A DNA stretch of 64,000 nucleotides from Amblyornis subalaris (lineage: Eukaryota > Chordata > Aves > Passeriformes > Ptilonorhynchidae): contig JACAXG010000055.1 in the NCBI GenBank assembly GCA_018881555.1, forward strand, positions 4,114,978-4,178,977, in the 5' to 3' direction. The position numbers were made by a program, and so were the translations under genes. Positions 35,301 through 47,300 of the stretch are shown here, piece by piece (the first letter of the stretch is position 1; each line of letters starts with the position of its first letter). The notes below the pieces were generated by a model that had not been told where the DNA came from, did no database searches, and saw only the letters and a program-made list of their open reading frames with translations.

Positions 35301-38215
35301 AAAAAATAGGTTTCAGAGTGAAAAAATGTTGGAAGAATAAGACTACTGATTAACATCCTTTCATGAGAGAATGTGGTTCTTCTAAACCAAAAACTNTCTA
35401 AAGGAGAGGCCTTGAATAAGGATAGTGTGTTTTGTTTCAGTCATATCCAGAGGAATAGGAGTTTGTAACTTGTGCTAGAAGAACAAACAAATCCCTATGC
35501 TGCCTCCCCCTACCTCTCCCCACAATTTAAACTAGAATAGTTTATTTTTCTTTCTTAATATAAGCAGCCAAAATTAGACATTTTTGGCTGGCTCTCAGGT
35601 GTTATAATTATCTCTGTTTTGTGTTTATTGTCTGTTAGGGATAGCTACAGAAATTCGAATTTATGGAAAAGTATCTCTTTCTTTTAACACAAAACCTACT
35701 TGTTTTTGTATTTAAACAAGTTGTTCCAACTGAGTTGGCCTAGATGAGTTACTAGAATCTAATGGCTTCTGGCCCTAATTCCCATGCCTTCTCAGAGCTC
35801 AGTTCAGTGCTGGGAAGTGGTAAGCTAGTCACATTTCTTGGATTTTCTAGCAGTAGTGCTTACTTGTATAACATGGCCTGTTATTAAAAGTCTTCTATAT
35901 AATAGCATAATTTTTAAACAACATTTGTTACATTTACAGTAGTTACTTCTCAGTCAGAGGAAAAACTCAAAATAGTGTGGCNTGTGATGAGATTTTGGGA
36001 AAGCTGGATAGAAGATTCCTGCAGAAGTGAACTTGAAGGTCTTGGGGGGAATATCCTTGGTCAACAAAAAGAAAAATGAATGTACATAACATGAGTAATA
36101 GTAAAAGAAACAGAAAAAATGAAAAAGAGGAGAAGGGAGGGGGGGAACAGCCAAATAAACNTTTGAAGGAGGTGGGGTGCCTGCAGTGTGCTTGGTTGTG
36201 TTAGAAANGGGAAACACGATTTTGAATTTCCTGTGTACTCTTGTGAGAGAGATGGGCCCACGCTGCCTTCACAGCGCATTTGCGCTTTGGGACTTCGTTT
36301 TTTTCTAGCGTGGTTACACTGATGTATTTGTTTCTCATCTGAAATTGTAGATCTGCTGTTTCTATTTATGTATATCTTTTTTAAGGAGTAATAAAATTAC
36401 GATGCCTCTAGAGCTGCTAATGGTATTCAAGAGCTCAGTTAATTAGAAAAGGGAGGAAAAAAAAAAAGGCCTGATTCTTCATCATTTCTCTGCTGGATCC
36501 AGCATCTGCACTGAATACACAATTCTGAGCTGAATGCTCCCACTTGAGCCTCCTGTTTACATTCAACAGGGATTCAGACAAAATATACGGTGTTGTGTGA
36601 AAATGTTAATGGGTATAGGGGGAAATTTTTTTATAGACTGCTGAGGAATATTTTTAACACTTTGCTAAGCTTAGTAATATGCTTCTTTGAGTTAGCTCTT
36701 AGAGCAGGTTTTGTGGCAAAAGTTGGAGATAATCTTGCAGCTTCTTTGCTCTCTGACCATGTGAAGATGAATAGAAACTCTAAAATGGATTTTAGGTTTT
36801 TAATAACAATATTTATATGTAAATGCTGCGTACAGGTAGCTGGGCAGTCTTTATCTGTTGGTTCCACTTTAGCCTTTTAAGCATAATCATTAAAATAGCT
36901 TTTTTTTTTTAAATTAATGTTTTGCAGTATTTTATGAACCACATCAGTGCAGAGCTGACTCTTCTGCTGACAGCCTGACAGGCTTTGCAAAAGGGCAATG
37001 CTTGGTCCACCTAGCAGATGTTAATGATTCTTCAAAAGCAGCAGTTTTTCTTTGATTCTGTAGTCAAGTGAAGACAGTGTTTATACACCCTGTTTAAATT
37101 GAAGTATTTTGTTAATAGGAAGAAACCATTAGAAAAGAAAAAGGGTTATAAACACTGTTTGCACTTATTTCTTTTACATAAAGCCGTGTCCTGCTCCTGT
37201 GATATAGTCAGGCTTTGTTCTTTCTGGAGACCTTCACCAGGGTATTGTCTGCCTGATTTTTGTCCATCCTCATCTTTTTCTTTTGTCTTTTAAAATAACA
37301 GCATTGGGTGAGGTTTTTTTTCTCTCTCCTGCTTTCCAGACACTTTGTTCTTCTAGCGAACGTGAAGGGTTTGGTTCAGAATAAGCAGCTGTCCTTGCAC
37401 ACCGCCTGATAGTTAATCTGAAGTATTCATGCACTGAACATTTCAGTAAATCTTGTAAACCAATGTGACATCTACCATAATTGGCACGCTGCCATATGTG
37501 GATTGTGTTTTGTTTGACTGAAGATGGATTTGGAAAACAATAACCCAAAAGCTTTATGTGGTTTGTTGCCGAGTATGTTGCTGCTGGGACTTCCAAACTA
37601 TCCATCCTCCTTTACACAAATGTTCTTGAGCTTTCNCTGTGTTAAGAAAGCAAATTGTTGGGATTTCTTCCTTTTGAAAAAANTTGAAAAATGGTACAGT
37701 ACTTCCATGTTAGCAATTTGACTAGAATATGTATTTAGTCCTAGTGCCTTTATCTAGGAGATAAGAAAAAGATTCTTTCTTTGCATTAATTCTGTTTGAC
37801 TGTAGTTTTTACAAGTGGTAAACCGGTTCAGTATTGTGTTTTATTCATAATTTTTTGGACAAGAAAAAGTTACAATTCTGCTTTCCTTTTGGGTGATTTG
37901 TTGTTTGTTTGGGGTTTTTTTTTAGTAGTATCCCCTAAGCCACTGTGATGCTCAACAACTGTGTAATAGTGTGCTGGCCAAATCCCTAGGAAAGAGCTTT
38001 CACCTTGTGTTATTTCACTCCAGAACAAGGAGGGTGAGCACCACCTCTTCCTTTTATCATCTGAATGAATGTGTCTGTGGGCTTGTTCTTTTCTTGTGGT
38101 GTTTCTGTAAGTGAAGTACTTTCTAGGAATTTTTGACACTATTTTGCATTCTAAAATATTACACATCTCCTGGAAAATGTCCATCTAGATTAGAGGGGGT
38201 TTATAGGGTTGAAGA

Positions 38216-38216
<1 letters not shown>

Positions 38217-38248
<32 letters not shown>
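38217..38248. repeat. (TG)16 microsatellite
   Basis: Sixteen uninterrupted TG units followed by CGCACA. Alternating purine-pyrimidine runs of this length are usually length-polymorphic. Confidence 0.97.
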
Positions 38249-38251
<3 letters not shown>

Positions 38252-40453
38252 ACAAGATAACAAATGCTGCATGAATAATTCACAAGGAATAATTTTTCTA
38301 ATTAATTTAGACTTTCTATCTTCTTGTCAGTTGGCTGGGGAAACTGCAGTTTCCTCAGACATGTTTATTTTGGAAGTTGTTAAAGTGCTTTGGAATTTTT
38401 CTATGTGAAGCTGTAACAAATGCATGGTAAACTTGAAAGTTTCACTATTAACTTTTTGGAAATTGTGGCTTTCACAAATATTTAACAGTATTTCAATCAT
38501 GTTCTAGAAATATCTGCACAAATAAAGTTTTGATTAGCTCAGTTAACAGTTGAGAAAACAATTAGAGAAAATTCGAAAAGAATCAGTGAGACTCGTTTCT
38601 CGCCGCTCCTGCTTTTGAGTTTTCCTTTTCCTGAAAAAAACCCCAAACCAACTTACCCCCAACAAAGAAAAAAAACCCCACCATCAACAATTCCTTCACC
38701 AAAAGCCGTTGGTCATTTTTTAGCATTCCCTCCCCGCCCCAGGAAGTCACTGTTCTGTTAAATGTCATTTTCCAATGAGGAAAGGATCANTCCACTGTTT
38801 CTGTAGTGGTCAGTTTGTGTATTTTTTTTTCTGTGAATAGTCAGAGGTAAATGTTGCATTTATGGATAATAGTGGTTTTGAACTTTTTTGTTGTGATCNT
38901 GCACATACTTGATTATTTCTGTTGAATAAGAAATAATGTTTTCTAAGCCAGTATAGTTCAGTGTTCATGGATATTCAAATATTTACCAAAAATCNTATGA
39001 AAAATGTTCTTATCTAGTCAAGTAAGTTGTCTCACAGTGCAGCCATGGTGATTTATGAATTAAAAAATAATTTTTTCTCTAATATTGCAAGTTATATTTA
39101 GAATTGTTCTGTAACTAAATGTTGTCGGGACTTAAAAATTTGTCCTTTTCCCTGCCATACCTAGTGAGTATTCAATTCCTCCCTTAGAGAGTGGACTTCA
39201 GGCAAAAATTTAGCATTGGTAAACCTAACACACTGTTATTTTTCCCCACTTTTGTTGCAAGGAGCTTGTAGAATTGCTAAGAAATTGCTGAGAGTTCAAG
39301 TTGCTGTATTGCTTGTAACTGCTTAAATATGTTCAATTGAACATGCTATGTGTTTATTCTTGCTTTCCTAGTGAAATGACTAGATTTCCCATTATTTTTA
39401 TTGTNGTAGGTTACAAAACAAGCATTTTGCTGTAACACAGTAGCCTTGTTCTATTGGTGGGTCTGCAAGGGTGGGCAGGGGCTGCTGAGAGCCCACTGGT
39501 GGTCATGGGGTGCCTGTGTCCAAACACATGTGAGCTGGGGGTTATGAGGACTTCCAGGAANATGTTTTACCTTGTAGAACAGTAGTACTACTGTTTAGTA
39601 CTTCACAGAAATAGTTCAGATCTTTCTTTTGGTATTAAAACTGCATGAATATATTTTGGTTTTTGTCAGCACTGAACATCTTTAATTTTTTTATGTGCAT
39701 TCTCTTTGGTGTCAGTAGCTTTAAAGAGAACAAAAATACCATTTTCTTCTGTGTGTTTTGACTGTTTCCCATCACTTANAGAACATGGGAAGGTTTAATT
39801 GCAATTATTTAATAAAATGGTGCACGACTGCTTTAAACATTACATTACTATTGAAGTAAAAGTCAGCAAAAGTGTCCTTGAAATTGGATTGATTTAAGAG
39901 CATAAATAATTTTAAAGTAATTCTGTCCTTTTGAGTTTATATAGAGTAGATTGCAGTAATTTCATTTCAATATAGATGTTCTATAACTATCTTATATAAC
40001 ACAAACCACATGTGATTTTTTGTAGTAGCTGAGGTGGATGTAGCTCACGTTAAAAGTATGCAAGTATGGATGTGTAAATGAATAAATTATGTCTTCTGTA
40101 GTGTATGATACAGAAAGTAGATGATTGAGCCAGAAGACTTCCTTTTTAGTTAAAGCAAACATACGTTTCTATGGCAATAAAAGCAAATTTAAAATGTAGG
40201 CGGTTCTGACTGTTGCTAGTCTAAAATAAAGGTGGCAGTTGCAGAATAGTACATTTCATAGCCAAAAAAANTCCAAGATTTTTATTAAAGAAAAATACAT
40301 CTATATTGTCCCATACGTAATTTTTAAATTTTTTGAATTGTAAGCTCTTTCTGATATATATTTTTCGCCTCCTTTAATTTTTCCTTTTTTCAACTGTGTG
40401 TTGCAAAAATACATATAAAGTCTGCATATAAATGCTATGCAAATATTTTTTTT

Positions 40454-40481
40454 TATCAAGTAGATTTTATCGAGTAGATTT
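40454..40481. repeat. 14-bp tandem duplication
   Basis: TTATCAAGTAGATT is followed directly by TTATCGAGTAGATT, with one mismatch. Intronic. Confidence 0.75.
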
Positions 40482-43400
40482 AAATGGTGATTTGTATTAC
40501 CTTCGCATCTTTCCTGATTTGTTGAGACTTTAAATTTTTAATGTTTGTGAAATGATGATTGTTTTTAGTAGTACTCAAGAGACAAGAGGCATGACAGTCT
40601 TTTATCAGAAGATAAATTAAAGCAGTAGTTACCAAAGAACACGAGATTGGTGGGGTGGGTAGGNATAACAGGTTGCAAATAAATAGGGTAGAACATAATG
40701 AGAAGTGTTTTTCCTACTCTAATTAGAGTTCAGGATAACAATGGAGAGGTCTGAGACACTATTTAACTCTAGATTGGATTGTTCAGAGCTTCACACCCCA
40801 TCGAAGCACATTCCTAGAAGAACGATCCATTATAGAATACCCAAATACCACCTATTCATGAGTCTCCCCAAATTAATCATCCTGCCCTATCTGTCATATC
40901 ATTCAAGTGGTTTGATTCTCCAAATCGTCCCCAAATCCATAGGCTAGACTACCGAGGACTCAGACTTCAATATCTGTGGGATTTTGTCTTTNTAAAAAGG
41001 GACTATGGGCAGCCTAATTCTTATATTAAAGCAGCCAAAATTTCTTATTATTTAAGCATAGTGTGCATAAATGAAAAACAAATGGTGTCTTTTTGGTCAC
41101 TCACATATTTTGATTTTTTGTGCCATATCCTGACAGAACTTGACAGGAACTCAAATTGTTTATGTTCATTTAGCAGGATGGAACATGTGGTACTAGTCCA
41201 AGGTTGAAACTGGATCTTTCAGTTGATATTAATGTCAGATTTCATGAAGTCTGCCTTTGCAACAACAGTCAAGATTTTCTTGAAGTTATAGCCCAAGACT
41301 ATTTTATGTGAAAATATCAACCTAAATTTACAGAGATTCTGGTATTATCTGTGAGGTACACACTCCTTTCCCTCATTACAGGGGGTGCTCACTTGGCTGT
41401 CCTTGATAATTCAGGTAATTGGTGTTAACTATTCAGTGTCAAAGACAACAGATGAAATACCTGGAAAAGACATTGGGTTTGTACCAGCTGATTGCTGCTT
41501 GTGGTACTGGCATGGTGGGTTTGAGTGCTCCAGTTCCCATCTGGCAAGAAGAATTGAGACCTAAGGAATGGGCTTTGGATGTCTGAGCTGCCAGGAGCCA
41601 GAGATGCTGTTGGTGTTGAATGCTTTATCAGGAAAAAACAGCCAGTTTTATATTGTATAAATCTGTGAATAAATGCACCAAATTATGGTTGATGAATAAT
41701 TTTGTAAGCCTAGAAGTAATATATGTATTCCAAGGCTGCATCATGATATTTTCAATTTAAATATTTCTTGACACACAGTATTAGATATAAATCCTTGAAA
41801 TAAGCAGAAAGACACATTTTTAAATGTAGCTTCATTTATTCTATATTTGAATGCAACTGTAGAGTAACCCAGCAGCATTACAGAGGAGGTAGAATTTTTT
41901 TTTTTCTTACTGAGGTATTTTGAGGCAAATTGTTTGTATTTTACAAATGTGACAAGTTATTGTGCAGTTTAGTGTTCTGTTCTGATCCAGGAAACATTCC
42001 CTACTGTCTGCAGCCAGATCTGTTGTGCTGTGTGAGCCTGGCTCAAAATACAAAATATCATCTGGTCTGTACAGCTCTGTCTTTGACAACTCTTTCCAAA
42101 TGTGACTGATGGAGGCCAAGATATTCTCTGTTCGGGTGGACAGATCCATTAAAAACATGAATTCTGAAAACCATTCATAGGTCTTTCATGGATGTACATG
42201 CATTTTACTAGACTGCAATTTATAATGGATATGTTAAGAGATGCCACATCACAAAAATATTTTAAAATAAGGTCTTCTAATATGCTTGGATTTTATACTT
42301 TTCTTCTTATCAGCTGAAACTGGTTTTCAAATTNGACTGAGAGGTTTTTTTAATTGTAGATTTAATAAGCTTACACTCTTCTGCCCTCCTGATAAACTTA
42401 TGTTCTTTTCATTCCTAACTCCAGTACAGAAAAATTAACCTGCAAAACCTGTNTATGCCTTTTTCCTACCTGTATTTTGGAACCTAATGAATCTGAAGAG
42501 CAGTGTTCAATTTTAGCTCAGCAGATACAGAGCAGATTTCTTTTATCATGACTTGGATAATTTCAAACAATCTTCTTTTCTTCCTCTGGTTCTTCTTAAA
42601 TGTATTAATTTTATTTGGTTATAAAATTTCCCCTCTACGGTCTTAATGTTTTTGTAAATTTGAATATTGTTTTATGCTGAAATCAGTATTAGATAGAACC
42701 AATTTTTGCTTATATTTTGTAATAATGATATCGATACATTGATGTTATATTAGATAAAATTTGTGAGTTCTAATTGTAAGACGTAACCATTGATAACTAC
42801 TCATCAATTTTGTGTAAATCCTATATGATCTCATACGAAAAAGTGTAATGTTGCCATGGTGATAAGCACAGTAGATTTTTTTCACGATTTTTTTGTAGCA
42901 GCTTATAATAGTTGAAGCAGCTGCAAAGGAAAAAGTGTCATCTACAATTTGAGTTCCATTGAGAATATAAGCCTTGAATGACATATGAACTGTTTTTGTA
43001 ATGGAGGTTGCCTTTAGGGCCTGAATTGTAGTAATGCATTATAGCTAAACTTTACCTGTAAAATAAACTTGGATTTAACATTTAAATTTGTTCAGGAATG
43101 TTTTAAATGTATTTGTTCAATTGGGAGAAGAAAATTGCAAGTGATTTACTTAAAAGATTTAATTACATGAAGTAAAGACTCTTGTTTTTCTTTAGGGAGT
43201 ATCTGTATGGGCTTTTTTCAGTGATTCATTTTTCTGTGTGGTCAGAGCAGAGAATGTTTGGTGTAGCCTGTAAGGGCTGCGTATATTTTTCTTATGTTAT
43301 ATTTCTTGGTAACAAGGTATAAGAACATCTATTACTACAGTTGCTGAACCACTACTGTGATAATACATCAGGAAACTTATGGTGTTCAGAAAAGTAGCCT

Positions 43401-43869
43401 GTAATTGTGAGCTAGTGGTGAGCCTGAAAACAAGAAAATTTTACACTTTCTTCTTTTTTTAAAAAAAGCATTTCTTGTTGAACTCTGAAAATTGCACTGT
43501 GATGGTGAACTGTTGGGAAACACAACATGGAACCAAACTCCTTAATATCTCTAGCAAACTCCTTTCTCCTATTTTCCTCCATTTGAAGTGTTTTGGACAG
43601 GGGGNGTATAAAACAGGCTGGAAATAAAGGCTTCAGTTCTTTTGATAACTCTTCCACTGGGAACTGGATAGCCTGGAGACAGTGGTTCTTACCCAGCTTT
43701 GTTGATGAGAGATCAAGATCAGTTTGCCCTCCTACAGGATGAATAGTTGAGGTAGTGTGATTTAATTTCTGGTAGAATTGAGAAGAGATGCAAGGTATCA
43801 AGTCCTTTGACTTCAGCACAGTCTGAGACACAATATAGTTCACATAGTATAGGTGTCACCTATGAAATT

Positions 43870-43894
43870 TACTATTACTACTTTAGTAATAGTA
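43870..43894. repeat. 10-bp inverted repeat, 5-nt loop
   Basis: TACTATTACT at 43870-43879 and AGTAATAGTA at 43885-43894 are exact reverse complements around ACTTT. The sequence is AT-rich, so some chance occurrence is expected. Confidence 0.7.
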
Positions 43895-44263
43895 TTTTAC
43901 TAGAAATTTACCATGTATTATTCAGTTACATGGCATCTTCTAGTGGCAATAAATGTGCTGCTGGATGACTCTTCTTGTCTCATTTAGTACGGACGATGTA
44001 GGGACTCAAGTGACTNCAGGCAGATAGTTGCACATTTGTTTTTTTTTAATTAACAAAATGCATGTGTTGGTAGCACCAAAAGAGCATTCAGCNGTAATGT
44101 TAGGAGAACATGCAGAAGTGGAGTGTTCACATTTTTATGGGAATGAAATAATTAAATTGCCTGTAATTCTTCTTATGTGTTTGCTTCTGTAGTCNCATTA
44201 GCTGTGTCTTGATTCAGCAAGAGTCAACAGCAAGTGTCTAGGAAAGAGTAAAACTTGAGCATG

Positions 44264-44287
44264 TATATTTTACCTAGGTAAAATATA
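44264..44287. repeat. Perfect 24-bp palindrome
   Basis: The half-site TATATTTTACCT is followed without a spacer by its exact reverse complement. The centre CCTAGG is an AvrII-type hexamer. A TATC microsatellite begins about 5 bp later. Confidence 0.9.
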
Positions 44288-44292
44288 GAAAA

Positions 44293-44315
44293 TCTATCTG
44301 TCTATCTATCTATCT
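44293..44315. repeat. (TATC)n microsatellite, about six units
   Basis: TCTATC units with one G interruption (TCTATCTG then TCTATCTATC repeats). Confidence 0.9.
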
Positions 44316-47300
44316 CCAGTTTTTGGTGATTTTGGATTTATTATCCATGAAACCCTCTGGTCACATGTACACTTTTAGTACATGACGCATATTGAAGTGC
44401 TAGCTANAGATTAACTCCAGTATGGAACATAAGTGTTTAATGCTGTAACTTTTTTTTTTAATCTGAGGTTTTTTCGTCTTTTCGGGTGTTCTTATGCATT
44501 GGGTTGGGTTGGGTTGCATTGGGTTTTTTTAGGGTAATAACTAAGTTTTCCAAAAGTTTACAGCAACTAATTTGGGTTTTTTCAACAGATTTTTTTGTAG
44601 GATTTGTCTCCTGTTAACAAAGTTCTTCAGTCTGTTTCAGAAAAAATATTTGTCATTTTGCAATATGACTAGGAAATGCCTCTATATAAATATNTTGCAT
44701 CTCTTGATTTCTGAACGACTGTATTTTCAAAGTCCTTAATGCAAAAAAGTCCCACTTTACAGAGAGGGAACAGACAAGGGCTTTGCACCAAAGGAAGTTT
44801 CCAAGGGTTGTCTGAAGCTTGTGTTGGGATTCCCACAACTACCCCGGCAATACTAGGCCGTCCTCAAACTTCTAAGCTGAAGTTACATGTGCGTATGTGT
44901 GTACTTTGAGCGGAGGGCAGTGGGTGTGTGCCAGCCGTGGGTGCAAGCTCTTCAGAAGCTCCAAGCGTGGATGTTGACAAAGCTGGCTTAGTACTGACAC
45001 TTCTGTCAAATGTACCCAAGTGGGTGCTGCTAAACTAAGCAAGTGTTCAGGCTGTTATTCCGTGGTTCTTGAATAGAACCCACTTTGTTCGGGGTGACAT
45101 TCTCTTGTACATCCTTGTTTGGAGGCTAGTTTGGGTAATCTCTGTGCAGGTGAAACTACAACAAATTGTCTCCCTGTTGTGGTCAGATTCCAGATGCCTG
45201 TGGAGAAGATTTCTTTGTGTTCTATAGGTCTTACACAAGTCTGAACCAGGTAGCATGGGATAGGGGCTGTCTCAGACATCTGCCTCATCTGGCTTTACTG
45301 CTGCATTTGAAGCTGGTGCTCGACGTGTGCTCTTTCGCAAGCTTAGAGTGCTGTAATGCTTTTCTCAAGTGTTTTAGAAACCCAGCACCATCCGTGGAGC
45401 CTGTTCCTGTGCTCTCTGTATGTCAGCTGAGCTGCCATGCACAGACACAGTAACACTCTTGCAGTGTCTTTANAAATTAATACTAAACAACCCAAAGAAA
45501 AAGCTTAAGAAACAATCGCCAGAAATTGCATTAGATAGCTAACTAGGTCAATGCATCCCCAAAGACAGATGCAGACAATCACTTGCATTACATATTGACT
45601 GGCTCTGAGGTGAAACATAATTTGTATAAAAGGCTTTCTAGTCAAAACAGGAGTCACAAATTAATCCCTGATGCGTGTTTGAAGTACAGACCTCCTGAAT
45701 GATGAGCTCTAGGGAATGATTGTTGCCCTATCANTTTTAGTTGGTTCATATTTTCTTCATTTCTTTAACTTGTTTTTATTACTTTTTGAGATCTGCCATT
45801 GGCTTTTGATTTCTTTAATTCTTGTGATACCTTGTCAGGATAGGTATTGCTTGTTTCTTCTACAGTTTCTGTAACAATGACTAATGAATTGGTATCTGCA
45901 AGGCGTGCTTAGGAAAAATTGAACTGAGACTTGGTGCTCCCAACTGTGGGTTTGNCTATACTTTAGGGAAATCAGAACTCGAAATTTTGCTCATGCTTAC
46001 TTTCAGTCTGTATCTGTCATGTCAACCTACCTTAAATTAATTTTCTTTTCTTTTCTAACTTGTTTACTAGGGATGTCACATCCAGAGGGATGCAGAGTCT
46101 TGTGCATTAGTCATTAGGAACAATGTCCTAAACTTTGCCCATATGTTAACAGTAAGTTGCAATCACCTCTTCGTTTAGGCTGGTTGTTTGNTGCTTTCTG
46201 TGATAGCATTATGCCATCAGGTAACATTTTCAGTAAAACAGTTTCCATTTAATGTAGTGTACCATTTGTGCATGAGTGAGGTGGTGGTGCATCTCAGCAA
46301 TATCCTACCCTGAGTTAACGTACTTCCCAAAAGATCAGTCTGGGCACTTTGTACATGCTGTGACAGTGTTGCCATAATGGAAGGAAAAACTGGGGCTTGT
46401 AGAAGCCGCAGCTGAAGTTTCCCCAATAACTCAGAGAACCTCAGTAATCAGGTATGAACAACCAGACTTTGAAAAAGAGCAGGGAAAAGGGAAGTGCTTT
46501 CTCACATGTTAGAAGTGTAGTTTTAATGGTACCATTTTTCTTTGCCCCCTCTTTCTGTTAAAACCTTTTTTGGGGTATCCATGTCCAGAAAGATTACTTC
46601 TGGTGTAAACATGACCATCAGATGCACTTCTTTGGTACCTGGGAGAGATGGCTGAAATGTTCATTCTGAATATGTATTTGTATACATTTACAGGTAAAAT
46701 TTACTTTTCTTCAATTCTTGAAACTTAATATGTCTACTGAATGCAAGGAAAATGCTTTTAAAATACAGTATGTGGATGTTTTTTCCTCTTTTATATATAA
46801 ATTATGAAGTGCACTTCAAGAAGTAACTGAATTATTTGTATAGTTCATTCTGANAAGTCTTGCATTTATTCAGTTTATTTTTCCTTTGATGCCAGACTGC
46901 TAGTATCACAGTGGTGCTCTTTGAGAAAGCAAGAGCAAGCAAAAAGGAAATAAACATTTGGGCTCCTCTTATTAACTGAAAAGCTATTTTCATGCCGTAA
47001 TTCGTTTTGGTTTTCTGCTGTTTAGTATCAACATGTCTTTGAGACTTGCCTTCCAGCATGTACCAAATCTGAACTGCCAAAATCCACTGTTTCAGTGACA
47101 GATTAATCTGTTTATTACATTCTTAAATATTTCTTTCCATCCTTGTGAAATAAGGGAAGATGTTGGAGACATGTTTGATCTGTATCACAGCGCTTGAGAT
47201 TGGAATAACCTACTTTGTTTTCAGTGTAAAGGCTTTTCTTGTTTAAAAGTCATACAGTGCATTTGTGGAAAATTTGCGATCTGTACAATCTTTCCACTTG

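Noticed and set aside
43412..43843. 143-codon minus-strand open frame
   Set aside because: Low-complexity-free but unrecognisable, in the middle of an intron, with no splice or promoter context. Treated as chance.
44499..44535. GGGTT repeats resembling interstitial telomere sequence
   Set aside because: The unit is GGGTT (five bases), not the vertebrate TTAGGG hexamer, and there are only three to four copies.
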